This document shows positions 11,330 to 23,020 of a DNA stretch of 64,000 nt, in pieces; position 1 is the first letter of the stretch, and every line of letters begins with the position of its first letter. Below the pieces are notes generated by a model, which was not told the DNA's origin, searched no databases, and saw only the letters and a list, made by a program, of their open reading frames with translations. Made by a program: the position numbers and the translations under genes. Source of the DNA: Arion vulgaris (taxonomy: Eukaryota > Mollusca > Gastropoda > Stylommatophora > Arionidae); contig CM036753.1 of the NCBI GenBank assembly GCA_020796225.1, positions 77,893,441 through 77,957,440 on the forward strand. Reading direction: 5' to 3'.

Positions 11330-11500
11330 GAATTCAGACGTAGTCGTTGCGCTTAATTCAGCCCCTCTGACTGATTTATGCGTGAAGGATTGTTTTCTTT
11401 ATCACTAGTGCCGCTTGTTACTTATGCAAGCCTTGCTCTGACTTCAGAGGTACTTGAAATTTGGATCACCAAGTAGAGGAACACTGACGATTTTACTAGA
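11330..11500 (+). repeat. Dispersed repeat A, copy
   Basis: Contains 'GAATTCAGACGTAGTCGTTG', 'CCTCTGACTGATTTATGCGT', 'GAAGGATTGTTTTCTTTATC' and 'CTTCAGAGGTACTTG'. These blocks recur in the same order at 12365-12560 and 53905-54036. Confidence 0.7.
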
Positions 11501-11730
11501 CTACAGAAAGAAAGCAAATCAGTAGAAGAATAATGGACAGTATTTAAGAGAGTTATATTAGAAGAAAACCAATGAAACATGTAGAGAAGTAAAATACAGA
11601 GGCTCTAGACCTCAAATTACAACTTGGTGGAATGACGGAATAAAAATAACAGTAAAGGAGAAAAGAATGTAGATACAACACATGGGAAAAGACAAACAAA
11701 ACTGCGTTACTGAGTATAGAACAGCAAGAA
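11500..11730 (+). pseudogene. LINE endonuclease-RT linker fragment
   Basis: Interrupted + strand translation gives RGSRPQITTWWNDGIK followed by KEKRM and EYRTARNQAK. The pattern 'WWN-x-E/D-x-(2)-K...K..R...K...Y...R..AK' is typical of the region between endonuclease and reverse transcriptase domains in LINEs. Several stops break it. The call rests on motif spacing only. Confidence 0.4.
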
Positions 11731-12360
11731 ATCAAGCCAAAAATACTGGGAACCGGTAGATTGGATCAGAAGGGCGAAGGAGTTAATAATGCATACATTT
11801 TTGACATAAAAACGTATGACTTCATGAGCTAACTGTAACACAAGAAGAGCGCACGACCCACGCGCAGATGCTCTACACCGGTACATGTAGTTGTGTAACA
11901 TGACTCAAGCACATACAGAAATAGAAAATGACATCCTGAGTCGTGTACCTAAATAATAAGAGAAAAACGTGAACTTGAATAAGAAGAAAGGACATCAACT
12001 CTCATACTAATAATTAATGGTAGTAGAGCGACCTCCCCAAAATGATTTAATTGTTATGTATCCAAACAATATAGTCGTAATATAATCCACCTGAATGTCG
12101 ATTGTTTTTCTATGTACCTGGTGCTTGTCTTGAGAGCTATCACAATCTTTTTTTATTGCCTTCTCTGAATATAATAGGTACCGGATCGGCGCACTCTAAG
12201 GAATATGGTTATAAACATGTCTTGGCTTTTTTAACTACAGCTTTTTTTTTGTCTTGACGCAGGAAAAGGTACAAAGAGAGAGAGAGAGAGAGAGAGAGCA
12301 GGTGTGTGTGCATATGTAGTGTCACACAAACTGTATGAAAGTGTTGATTTTTTTCTTCTT
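11731..12360. other. No gene seen
   Basis: Mixed sequence with a GA run at about 12279-12298. No coding evidence. Confidence 0.4.
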
Positions 12361-12364
12361 CAAT

Positions 12365-12560
12365 TCAGCCGCTATAAATTCAGTCGTAGTCATGGCGCAT
12401 GATATGGTGCTCCTGAATGATTTTTTCGTGAAGGCTTAATTTCTTTGTCACCGCTGTCCCTCCCAACTCAGGCGAATTTTATTCCGACTTCAGTGGTACT
12501 TGTAATTTGATTCCCAAGTAAAGGATCAGTGTTTCCTGTAGTCCAACCTCATAGCGTGTA
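12365..12560 (+). repeat. Dispersed repeat A, copy
   Basis: Shares 'AAATTCAGTCGTAGTCATGG', 'TTCGTGAAGGCTTAATTTCT', 'CAGGCGAATTTTATTCCGAC' and 'CCCAAGTAAAGGATCAGTG' with the other family A copies. The block 'GTGAAGGCTTAATTTCTTTGTCACC' corresponds to the unit of the 44-bp array at 1223-2459. Confidence 0.72.
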
Positions 12561-12879
12561 CACTTTGAACATTTTGTAGCCTCGAAATACATAATTTCCA
12601 CAGCTCGATATCACTAGCGCAGCGTAGTATCAACTTCGCCATCGTCTACCACGAAGTGTTGATAAACAAAGGATTCTGATATAACAAAATGGAATTGTTA
12701 TTAAAGACAATTCTATTTGTTTTAATATTGAATATTTCAATAACTCATAGAAACGAAAGCATGGAAAACTAAGGAGTGAAGAGGAATTGTTCAAGAAGAT
12801 AGCTAAACAGAGAGAAAATACTTATTTATACATGAACATAGACAAAATATTCAACTAAACACCCCACTGGATGGAATGA

Positions 12880-13020
12880 TTATAAGCACGAAGAGGACAA
12901 TGATATGCTTGGTAGAAAAACATCACAAGATGGAGACAGAACAATTTGGTAAAATAACAGCCACGGAAAGAGACATGTTGAAAATGCATTGCAGCTGACA
13001 CTGGATGTGAAACGTCACTT
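12880..13020 (+). pseudogene. Possible LINE C-terminal fragment
   Basis: Broken frames read RKTSQDGDRT and then ERDMLKMHC. This vaguely resembles the basic, tryptophan-containing C-terminus of LINE polyproteins. An (AATC)n run follows at 13025-13050. Weak evidence. Confidence 0.22.
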
Positions 13021-13284
13021 AATCATTCAATCAATCAATCAATCCATCATTCTATCAATCAGTCAATAATGTTCAGCTGTTGACATAGCCAACTTTACTG
13101 TTTTCCGGGTAAACTGTAGGGTTGTCAATCACTTTGACCAGAAGTAGTAAGTAAGTCTAGCAATGATTTATGTACCTCGTTTGTTGTACTGTATTTCTGA
13201 TCTCTTCTTTCCGTGGTTGTGTTATTTACTTGCAATAATTTGATTCCACAATTTTATAACATCAGAATAATGTTTTCATCGACC

Positions 13285-13600
13285 CACAATCTCTCTCTCT
13301 CTCTCTCTCTCGCGATCGCCTCCATCCACCCACAATCTCAGAATAATTGCCTAATTGGCGTAGAATAAAACTTGCAAATTGTCCGGTGCCGACACACGTC
13401 CAAAGCGGTTGACAATCTTCCTAATCTGGAATAACCTTAAAGTAGCCAGAAAAGCATGGTCGGAAATGTAAAAGTATATCTCCTCGTACAAACCCAAACA
13501 TTTAACAATGGCCGGCATTTTTATACCATTCGCGACATTTCGGACGCGATTGTTCCACATGCGTAGGATGACGTCCACAGCATATAAACGTCCCATGGCT
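13285..13600 (-). other. Unrecognised 81-codon frame with (AG)n 3' tail, probably part of a retroelement
   Basis: On the minus strand an uninterrupted frame runs from 13596 to 13351, beginning MGRLYAVDVILRMW and ending NLQVLFYAN. I do not recognise the product. The sequence is richer in GC than its flanks. About 30 bp after the stop comes GGCGATCGCGAGAGAG followed by an AG run. Almost the same 3' ending is seen in the LINE at 41640-42240 and in the family B2 SINEs. This suggests the 3' end of a retrotransposed element rather than a host exon, but a host gene fragment is not excluded. Confidence 0.35.
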
Positions 13601-14495
13601 TAGACTAATTAAAGGTCACAATAATCAACCAAAAATTGATATCTCAAGTGAACGCAAACCCTCCGTATGTCCGTGTATGTGGTTGCTTAGTACCCTCTCT
13701 TGTGTAAATAAAAAAAAGACACATAGAGTGGTTAACCACTCTATGTGACCATTACAAATTACACAAATTACCTTCAAAAATTACAAAATAAAACCCTCAA
13801 TTTGAAAATACCAGTTATTTGTTATGATGGGGATTAAAGCCCTTTTAAGCCGAGGCTATCCCCTTTCATCTTAAGGACGATACTATTTTGGTTATATCAG
13901 AGCGTGTAGGCTAACAAACATCAACAAATAATTAATTCCTTCCGGAAGATCCAAGTTATATTATTATTAAATTACGAAAATACCAACAAAATTGTACATG
14001 TAAACATGTAAATCGTGTTCTTACAATTGCATGTTCTTTCTATTACGATTCTAAAACTTCTCCAACAACTATCTATTGCTTCTGACCAGAATAAGTTCCA
14101 ATAGATTTAACATATCAGATTGATTTATGCTCGCCTGTCTCTCTTTTCAGCATTTTCAAATGTGTGTTCTTTGTAATATTATGTGTTTACTTTATTTCAG
14201 AATTTATGTAAAGAAATTAATGGTCCTTGAAAGTTATTGCCCTTCTTATGGTGCCTTGCGACTTTAAACTTTACCTATTCGTCTGCCTACTATGTTTGAC
14301 ATCAAATTTAATATTTATAAAGAAAACAGCCGTTAATTTATGGCGGTCGATCCCTACATACCATTTGTTCTGAAATATTCTTAGTGGTGATCATTAAAAA
14401 CTGTTTATAGTCCTTATATATATCGATTACGTACTTGTATGGTAAAGATATTAGCTATCAATTGATCAATGTGTGACAGCAAATGAAGAAGAAAT
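13601..14495. other. No gene seen
   Basis: AT-rich, with a small inverted repeat CATAGAGTGGTTAACCACTC near 13721-13747. Nothing else supported. Confidence 0.45.
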
Positions 14496-14499
14496 TGTT

Positions 14500-16448
14500 A
14501 TCAATATCACACTGAACGAATATAAAATATTTATCAATATCACACTGAACGAATCAAATATTTATCAATATCACTGAACGAATAAATATTTATCAATATC
14601 ATACTTGAACGATCAATATTTATTAATATCATACGTGAACGAATCAAATATTTATAATACCCCATACTGAAAAATCTATATTAAATCACACTGAACGAAT
14701 CAAATATTTATTAATATCATACTGAACGATCAAATCTTTATTAATATCACCTGAACGATCAAATATTTATTAATATCATACTGCACGAATCAATTGTTAT
14801 TAATATCACACTGAACGAATCAACATTTATTAATATCAACTGAACAATCAAATTTATTAATATCTACTGAACAATCAAATATTTATTAATATCACACTGA
14901 ACGAATCAAATATTTATTAATTCACTGAACGAATCAAATATTTTTAATATCACATGAACGAATCAAATATTTATTTATCACACTGAACAAATCAAATATT
15001 TATTAATATCAACTGAACGATCAAATATTTATTAATATCACTGACAATCAAATATTTATTAATATCCACTGAACGAATCAAAATTTATTAATATCATCTG
15101 CAGAATCACATTATTAATATCACACTGAACGAATCAATTTTATTAATATCATGAACGAATCAAATATTTATTAATATCACATTGAACGAATCAAATATTT
15201 ATTAATATCAACTGAACGAATCAAATATTTATTAATATCACCTGAACGAATAAACATTATTAATATCATTGAACGAATCAAATATTTATTAATATCACAC
15301 TGAACGAATCAAATATTTATTAATATCACACTGAACGAATCAAATATTTATTAATATAAACTGAACGATCAATATTTATTAATATCATACTGAACGAATC
15401 AAATATTATTAATATCACTGAACGAATCAAATATTTATTAATATCACACTGAACGAATCAAATATTTATTACTATCACTGAACGAATCAAATATTTATTA
15501 ATATCACAAGAACGAATCAAATATTTATTAATATCACACTAACAATCAAATTTATTAATATCACATGACGAATCAATATTTATTAATATCACACTGAACG
15601 AATCAAATATTTATTAATATAATGAACGATCAAATATTTATTAATATCACACTGAACGAATCAAATATTTATTAATATCACACTGAACGAATCAAATATT
15701 TATTAATATCACACTGAACGAATCAAATATTTATTAATATCACACTGAACGAATCAAATATTTATTAATATCACACTGAACGAATCAAATATTTATTAAT
15801 ATCATACTGAACGAATCAAATATTTATCAATATCACACTGAACGAATCAAATATTTATTAATATCACACTGAACGAATCAAATATTTATTAATATCACAC
15901 TGAACGAATCAAATATTTATTAATATCACACTGAACGAATCAAATATTTATTAATATCACACTGAACGAATCAAATATTTATTAATATCACACTGAACGA
16001 ATCAAATATTTATTAATATCGCACTGAACGAATCAAATATTTATTAATATCACACTGAACGAATCAAATATTTATTAATATCATACTGCACGAATCAAAT
16101 ATTTATTAATATCACACTGAACGAATCAAATATTTATTAATATCATACTGAACGAATCAAATATTTATTAATATCATACTGAACGAATCAAATATTTATT
16201 AATATCACACTGAACGAATCAAATATTTATTAATATCACACTGAACGAATCAAATATTTATTAATATCATACTGAACGAATCAAATATTTATTAATATCA
16301 CACTGAACGAATCAAATATTTATTAATATCACACTGAACGAATCAAATATTTATTAATATCACACTGCACGAATCAAATATGTATTAATATCATACTGCA
16401 CGAATCAAATATTTATTAATATCACACTGAACGAATCAAATATTTATT
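14500..16448 (+). repeat. 31-bp satellite-like array, about 60 copies
   Basis: The unit is ATCAAATATTTATTAATATC plus ACACTGAACGA. From about 15640 to 16448 copies are nearly identical. From 14500 to about 15640 almost every unit carries small deletions of 1-4 bp. The array ends against the broken LINE at 16.5 kb. Confidence 0.95.
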
Positions 16449-16573
16449 GTTTAAGAAATAGAAAAGACAATTAGTTTGATTCACCGTCTGTGCACACATG
16501 GCGCAAATATCAAAGCTGCGTATCATAGTGGAGCAGACTGCGCACAGATCAAATATCAACGCTGCGTATCATA

Positions 16574-18160
16574 GTGGAGCACAGCATTGAGTGGAACTCA
16601 TCCCTCTATATCAACTTTGTTGATTATGAAAAGACATTTGACTGCCTAGACAGGGAAACACTCTGTAAACTGCTACGGCACTATGGCGTCCCCCAGAAGC
16701 TAACCAACCTAATAAAGAAAATGTATGAGGAGACAGCGGCTAGAGTACTGCATGAAGGAAAACTGACAGCTTACCAACCTAATAAAGAAAATGTATGAGG
16801 AGACAATGGGTAGAGTACTGCATGGAAAACTGACTAAGGCCTTTGAAATAAAGACTGGTGTGTGACATGGCTGCCTTTTATCACCCTTCCTTTTCCTGTT
16901 GGCTATTGACTGGATAATGAGATCAACAACAGTCAGGGGAAGAAATGGAATACAGTGGACCATGATGAGTCAATTGGAGGATTTAGATTTTACAGACTAT
17001 CTAGCACTCGTCTCCTACAGCCATCAACAGATGCAAGAGAAAACAACTAAACTGGAAATAATCTCACAACAACTGTGTCTGACTATTCATGGGGAAAAAA
17101 CAAAGATCATGAGATTAAATACTAATTCCAGAGATCCGATCATACTGAGAGGATCACCATTAAAGGAGGTGAACACATTGACATATCTGGGAAGTGTTAT
17201 CAACATTCAAGGTGGCACAGATGAAGATGTTAGGGTTAGAATACAAAAGGCAAGATCAGCTTTTGCCATTCTGAAGAACATATGGAGTTCAAGAATGATC
17301 AGAAATAAATCTAAGATAATGATATTTAACTCAAATGTCAAGGTTGTCCTTCTATATCATAGATTCCAAACTTTTTCTGCCCACCGCCCACTTTGCACAA
17401 CATAAACTTTGTAACGCCCCCTTCCCATTACAAGTTTGCCAACGCCCCTCCCCAAATATATAAACATGCTCTATTTTAACGTTGACATAGAAAATTGATA
17501 TATATTTCTGTCATACATGGTCAATTTTCAAATGATTATATACATGAAATAGAAAATTGATGAAAAAATGGATGGTGTAAGATGGGCATAAGATTAATTA
17601 AAATGCATAATTCAAATTTTTAATGATTATTCAATCGCAGAATCACGAAAAAAAACTCCTCCCAAATGCTTCTGAACCCACTAACGCTCCTGGAAGGCTT
17701 CGGCACCCACTGTGGGCAGTACCGCTCACTTTGAGAACCCTTGTTCTATATGGAGCGGCGACATGGAGAACAACTAAGTGTTGCAGACATTCATGAATAA
17801 AAGCCTGCGCAGGACACTTCATCTGCGATGGTATGACAAGACTACAAACAGGGAACTCTGGGATAGAACAGGGCAACGTCAGGTGGAACAAGAGATAAGG
17901 AGAAGAAGTTGGCAATGGATATGACACACACTAAGGAAACCCCTAACAGCATCACAAGACAAGCTCTCTGATGGAACCCGCAGGGCGATGGAGGTAGGGG
18001 AGGATTCAGGAACACCTGGAGACGGGAGTTGGAGACGAAATGCAAGTAAATTGGGAGAGAGTGGAGAGATCTGGAAAGATGACCTTGGTTAGTCGAGATT
18101 ACGGACCTATGCTTCCCTAGACGCGAATGGTGAGGAAGAAGCAAACATGGCGCGTCAATA
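16574..18160 (+). pseudogene. LINE reverse transcriptase, C-terminal two-thirds, broken
   Basis: The + strand encodes the palm and C-terminal region of a non-LTR reverse transcriptase, probably of the RTE-like group (inference). It reads NFVDYEKTFDCLDRETL, then LSPF-type sequence, then FTDYLALVS at 16983-17009 where the family has the F-A-D-D active site, so the second catalytic Asp is lost. Next come LTYLGSVINIQGGTDEDVRV and, after the interruption, LRRTLHLRWYDKTTNRELW and a basic FRNTWRRELETKCK-like end. Damage includes a 70-bp tandem duplication (16703 and 16773) that shifts the frame, a hAT-type insertion at 17358-17743 and several stops. The N-terminal endonuclease is absent and the 31-bp array abuts the 5' side. 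Confidence 0.93.
17350..17751 (-). mobile_element. Non-autonomous hAT-type element inserted in the LINE
   Basis: Element 17358-17743 (386 bp) is flanked by a perfect 8-bp duplication TTCTATAT (17350-17357, 17744-17751). Its ends are CATAGATTCCAAACTT and the complement of CAAGGGTTCTCAAAGT, close to the CA-GGGTTCTCAAA ends common in hAT elements. The body matches 330-620 in reverse complement. It splits the LINE frame after the residues VVLLY. The frame resumes with GAATWRTTK once the element and one duplication are removed. Confidence 0.95.
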
Positions 18161-18164
18161 CGTG

Positions 18165-18965
18165 CTCTGTCATTTCAACTATATGAAAGTGTAATTGAAC
18201 GTACATGGTAGTAATTGTCCCGATTTTGAAAATGTTTGCGAACACAGAAAGTTTAAATAGTTGCATGTGATAACACATTAATTAGTAGTACCATGAGGCT
18301 CATATGTTTACTTCTACGTGGATTTAACAGCAAGCTATTGTGATAGTATCATGCCGTCACACTTGAATGAATCTATGTTCTTGATGGTTTTGTTTGCTGC
18401 CGACGGAACTTTGAGATGTGTATTAAATACATGCTGTTTATACCTTATGGCAGCGGAGGGGAAAAGGGAAGGGGAGGATTCCAGGTGCCTTCCTGGAAAA
18501 TTACTTTTGCAAAAGCATTTTGATTGGCTGTAGCTAACTAGTTAGTTATGGCTTACACATTGATAAGAAGTAAATATTTCTATACAAGGAACCCGCAATC
18601 GAAATCTGATCTGAATCTAGTCTTCACCATTATTGTGTTGTAAAATACCAACTAAAATTTTGTAAATCAATTGTGTCCCCTCCCCTACCTCCCTGGAAAA
18701 ATCTCTCTGGGCGCAGATGATTATATGATCTTTCCAGCAGTTCCTTTTTTCTTAATCAGTTTTAGAAAAGAAACTATGTGAAAGGGACCTTTCCCCTGCT
18801 CATTTCACAATATACTATAGACATAATTTTAAAACCATCTTGTCTTCCCATACCATGAGCTTATAACTTTCTTTCTGCACATATCTCTATAAATCATAAG
18901 TTGAAAAGTAAGACTGTTGTATCCGTCTCATTTAGGCACCTTAACCAGAAACAGTGGTGGAAATA
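18165..18965. other. No gene seen
   Basis: No frame, repeat or splice-supported exon was recognised. Confidence 0.4.
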
Positions 18966-18972
18966 ATGGGAA

Positions 18973-19187
18973 TTTAAAAAAAAAAAATTTCCGATCCAGA
19001 AGCACTTGAGCTTTCAGCTCTTCGGCTCGGTGCCATGGACATCGTAAACCTTCAGTTCGGTGCCACGAACACCGTAAATCTGGGGAACCTGTGACTTTTC
19101 TGCCAGCCCGCGCAATTGAACCCGCATTCACAGAGGGCTAGTCACCCGCAGTCCAACGCGCTACGGACACGCTGGGCAGGCGGGCAT
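18973..19187 (-). mobile_element. tRNA-derived SINE, family E
   Basis: On the minus strand the head reads GTGTCCGTAGCGCGTTGGAC (A box) and GCGGGTTCAATTGCGC (B box), typical of a tRNA-type Pol III promoter. The body continues GGCTGGCAGAAAAGTCACAG. A sister copy in the opposite direction is at 25795-25993. Because of the tRNA-like head a tRNA scan may call it, but no cloverleaf is preserved. Confidence 0.8.
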
Positions 19188-19306
19188 ATGAATTTTAAAA
19201 GCCATCCCCAAGTGGAGAAAAGGGGGTTAGGTTATGTCATAAAAATGTAAACAGTTTTCTTATGCCGACTAGCAGAAACAATATTCTCTTGTTATATTTC
19301 CATTAG

Positions 19307-19484
19307 TCATGACCATTGGTGTACTTCCACCTCCTACTGCTGGTAAGATCACACACTACAGCATTGAACTGCATTTTGAAGAGGCACTATCAAGTGCTAA
19401 AGCTAAATCTGTCAACTCCAAGGCTGCAATCAGAGTGTACATCGAGGCTAAGACAGAGAAGGGAGAATGGGAACGAGTTTACAC
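19307..19484 (+). CDS. FANK1: FANK1 exon: first half of FN3 domain
   Basis: The acceptor is ATTTCCATTAG and the donor GTGAGT. An ATG at 19309 opens MTIGVLPPPTAGKITHYSIE and the exon continues to KGEWERVYT, 58 codons plus two bases. The P-P-x-x-GK-I-T-H-Y-S-I-E-L block corresponds to the first strands of the FANK1 FN3 domain, which in vertebrates has a very similar proline-rich lead-in. The ATG is near the expected protein start, but because a good acceptor precedes it by two bases, a further upstream exon with 5' UTR or a few codons is likely. The donor leaves two bases (AC) that pair with the A of the next exon to give Thr. Confidence 0.88.
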
Positions 19485-19534
19485 GTGAGTGTTTCTTTCT
19501 GTTTGCTATTACTAGGTTAAGTATAACCATGTTT

Positions 19535-19665
19535 GATTGATTGATTGATTGGGCTAGTATCGATACACTTCAGTCAATAACATCCTGCTCTCAAATCTCT
19601 TATTTATACACGAATATATCAGCGACAGTGCACGGACTCCGTAGTATCGGCAGATATGAATGGTG
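19535..19665 (+). repeat. Dispersed repeat J, copy 3
   Basis: Begins with TTGATTGATTGATTG and contains 'CAGCGACAGTGCACGGACTC', matching the copies at 5835, 9500 and 55240. Confidence 0.55.
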
Positions 19666-19680
19666 AAAAATTGAAGAAAT

Positions 19681-19850
19681 TGTATTTCAAATTATTTTAG
19701 CTCTTTTTTTCTTGGCCGCTGCTTTTCAGCTTACTCTATGGAGTTTCAAATTATTTTAGCTCTTTTCTTCTTGGCTGCTGCTTTTCAGCTTACTCTATGG
19801 AGTTTCAAATTATTTTAGCTCTTTTCTTCTTGGCTGCTGCTTTTCAACTT
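19681..19850 (+). repeat. 60-bp direct repeat, 3 copies
   Basis: TTTCAAATTATTTTAGCTCT followed by a CTTCTTGGCTGCTGCTTTTC block occurs three times in a row, each ending in the 20-bp unit that is massively amplified just downstream. Confidence 0.9.
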
Positions 19851-20645
19851 ACTCTATGGAGTTTCAGCTTACTCTATGGAGTTTCAGCTTACTCTATGGA
19901 GTTTCAACTTACTCTATGGAGTTTCAACTTACTCTATGGAGTTTCAGCTTACTCTATGGAGTTTCAGCTTACTCTATGGAGTTTCAACTTACTCTATGGA
20001 GTTTCAGCTTACTCTATGGAGTTTCAACTTACTCTATGGAGTTTCAACTTACTCTATGGAGTTTCAACTTACTCTATGGAGTTTCAGCTTACTCTATGGA
20101 GTTTCAACTTACTCTATGGAGTTTCAACTTACTCTATGGAGTTTCAGCTTACTCTATGGAGTTTCAACTTACTCTATGGAGTTTCAACTTACTCTATGGA
20201 GTTTCAACTTACTCTATGGAGTTTCAACTTACTCTATGGAGTTTCAACTTACTCTATGGAGTTTCAACTTACTCTATGGAGTTTCAACTTACTCTATGGA
20301 GTTTCAACTTACTCTATGGAGTTTCAACTTACTCTATGGAGTTTCAACTTACTCTATGGAGTTTCAACTTACTCTATGGAGTTTCAACTTACTCTATGGA
20401 GTTTCAACTTACTCTATGGAGTTTCAACTTACTCTATGGAGTTTCAACTTACTCTATGGAGTTTCAACTTACTCTGTGGAGTTTCAACTTACTCTATGGA
20501 GTTTCAACTTACTCTATGGAGTTTCAGTTTACTCTATGGAGTTTCAACTTACTCTATGGAGTTTCAGTTTACTCTATGGAGTTTCAGCTTACTCTATGGA
20601 GTTTCAGCTTACTCTATGGAGTTTCAACTTACTCTATGGAGTTTC
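19790..20645 (+). repeat. 20-bp array, clean part, about 42 copies
   Basis: The unit TTTCAACTTACTCTATGGAG repeats in perfect 20-bp register; AACTT alternates with AGCTT. It lies in the first intron of FANK1. Because 20 is not a multiple of 3 and no phase contains a stop, all three forward frames stay open for about 300 codons. They encode the same 20-residue string in three registers. This is not a gene. Confidence 0.97.
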
Positions 20646-21835
20646 AACATTACTATGGAGTTTCCACTTTACATATGGGTTTCAACTACCTATGGAGTTT
20701 CAACTACTCTATGGAGTTTCAACATTATCTATGGAGTTCACTTATGTTTGAGTTCTGATTATCAGAGTTTCTAACTACTCATGGAGTTCATTGATTCTAT
20801 GTTTATTTACTCTTGGAGTTTCAACTTGACTCATGGGTTTCAATTTACTATGGAGTTTCAGCTTATGCATGGAGTTTCAGCTACTCTAGGAGTTTCAACT
20901 TACTCATGGAGTTAATTTCTATGTTTGAACTTACTTAGGAGTTTCAACTTACTCTATGGAGTTTCAACTTACTTATGGAGTTCAACCCATGGAGTTTCAA
21001 CTACTATGGAGTTTCACACTATTTCTAGAGTTTACAACAATTCTAATGGAGTTTCACTTCACCTACTGGAGTTTCAACTCTTCTAGGAGTTTTCATGTCT
21101 TCTCAGTGAGTTTCAACTTACTCTATGGAGTTTCAACTACTTATGGAGCTTTCAGCTTACTCTTTGGAGTTTCAACTTACTAATTTAAACCACTTGTCTT
21201 CCATACTAGCTTCAACTTCTTATGAGTTTCAACTACCTAGTTGAAAGTTCAACTTACTCTATGGAGTTTCACTTACCTATGGAGTTTCAACTATGTATGG
21301 AAGTTTCAAACTTTCTCAGGAGTTCAACTTACTTTGGAGTTTCAGCTTACTCTATGGAGTTCAAACTTCTATGGAGTTCAACACTCTATGGAGTAATCTA
21401 CTCTATGGAGTTTCAACTTACTCATGGCAGTTCAACCGCATTCACTAGGAGTTTCCACACTCATGGAGTTTCAACTGCCTATGGAGTTAACTTACTCTAG
21501 GAGTTCTCAGTTGACAATGGGTTTCAACTTACCTATGGAGTTTCAGTTTTCTATGGAGTTTCAGCAACTAATAGTTCAGCTACTTCATGGAGTTTCAACT
21601 ACCTCATGGAGTTTCAATTACTCAGGAGTTTCAACTTAACTTGGAGTTTAACACTCTATGGATTTAAACTTATCATGGAGTTTCAACTTATCTATGGAGT
21701 TTCATACTATGGAGTTTCAACTTACTACATGGAGTTTCATACTTTCTATGTTTCAACTTACTTTGGAGTTTCAACTTTACTCTGGAGTTTCAATCTCATG
21801 GAGTTTAAAATTTCAGAAGTTCTGTAAGTGTCAAC
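20646..21835 (+). repeat. 20-bp array, indel-rich part
   Basis: Continuation of the same unit (TATGGAGTTTCAACTTACTC) with deletions in nearly every copy. The change from perfect to ragged is abrupt at about 20646. Confidence 0.93.
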
Positions 21836-21859
21836 TTTAACGATAGGACTCTGTTCTTC

Positions 21860-22080
21860 TTTCTTCAAACTAGGAACTGAACAGTAACTGAACTAGAACT
21901 AACTAGAACTTAACTAGGACTGAACTTGAACTCTAACTAGGACTCTAGAACTCTTAGAACTCCAACTTGGAACTCTTTTCAACGAAACTCAAATGGAGAC
22001 TCAACTAGAACTCCAACTAGAACTCAACTAGAACCCAACTAGAACTCTAACTAGAACTCTAACTAGGAACTCAACTGACC
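21860..22080 (+). repeat. Short degenerate repeat, AACTAGAACTC-like
   Basis: Loose iterations of AACTAGAACTC / AACTAGGACTC, about 11-13 bp each, again with many small length changes. It follows the 20-bp array directly. Confidence 0.8.
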
Positions 22081-22084
22081 TACA

Positions 22085-22845
22085 TCGAGATCAGGAATCA
22101 CTGGAAAATAGCCCGATACCTTCACATTGATCTTGAGCCGAGACATTGTAGAGTGCGATGTGAGTACCCTACCTTAACGACGACAGAGATTACACAGTTT
22201 TATATAGTATAGGACGGGGTGAGGTCTTGTTCTGGAACCCGCTGAAAAAGTGACCTAACAAACGTAAGCAGAAAAGAGTTTGAAACAGATTGTGAAATTA
22301 ATGTGATTGAGAAAATATGGAAATACGTACTAGGAAATATTGGAAAGGATTCCACAAGAAATAAAGAAATGTTGCATGTTTGTTCTGAACTGTGCTCCAT
22401 GGGGAGCTGAATGAATATGTTAAATAAATGTTAGGTGATAAAGAATTGTAAGACAGGTCTTGTTTCATTTATATCAACAAGAAAGTACATTCAAGTTATA
22501 TTATTAGTGTTATAGAGTGAGAGTCATCTCAGCATCGTCAACATCTTCCCTTATAAGACTTTCCTACTAGTTGCCCTTAGGTCCCAATTTTCTCTCTTTC
22601 TCTCTCTCTCACAGACGTTCCACTTCTGCAGTAGGCATGCCAAATCATCAGTTATATTATGAATCAATTTTTCCGTTTTTTCCTGTTCTCCTCTTTACCA
22701 AGATACCTCCTTCCATTATATCTCCAACCGTTTAAGATATCCTTCCACAACTCCAACCTTCGTGTTTTTCTGTCTAAAATACCTTTATTTTCTCGTCTGA
22801 ATGCTATCTATAATAAAATAAACATTTTCTATATTCTTTTCAGAC
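22085..22845. other. No gene seen (FANK1 intron 1)
   Basis: Intron sequence with a short CT run at 22591-22610. No supported element. Confidence 0.4.
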
Positions 22846-22849
22846 CTTA

Positions 22850-23020
22850 AGGTATGAGATGCCTTTCACTTAATATTTCTAGATCTTAGTGTACAGGAGG
22901 TAGAAGGGCCAATTCCTTTTCTCACGTGAGGAACGTGGAGTATGGGATTGAACCAACAACCCTCTTGTGTCTGAGTCGAAATGCAAACGCTTATGTATTG
23001 CGCTACTTGGTTCAAATATA
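22850..23020 (-). mobile_element. tRNA-derived SINE, family G
   Basis: The minus strand reads CCAAGTAGCGCAATACATAA (A-box region) and GTTGGTTCAATCCCATAC (B box). The body block on the + strand, 'CAGGAGGTAGAAGGGCCAAT', recurs at 61940-61975. Confidence 0.7.

Noticed and set aside
14500..16448. CRISPR-like array of 31-bp repeats
   Set aside because: No spacers; a simple tandem minisatellite.
19797..20774. 325-codon open frame
   Set aside because: Pure 20-bp tandem repeat in a FANK1 intron; all three frames are open for arithmetic reasons.
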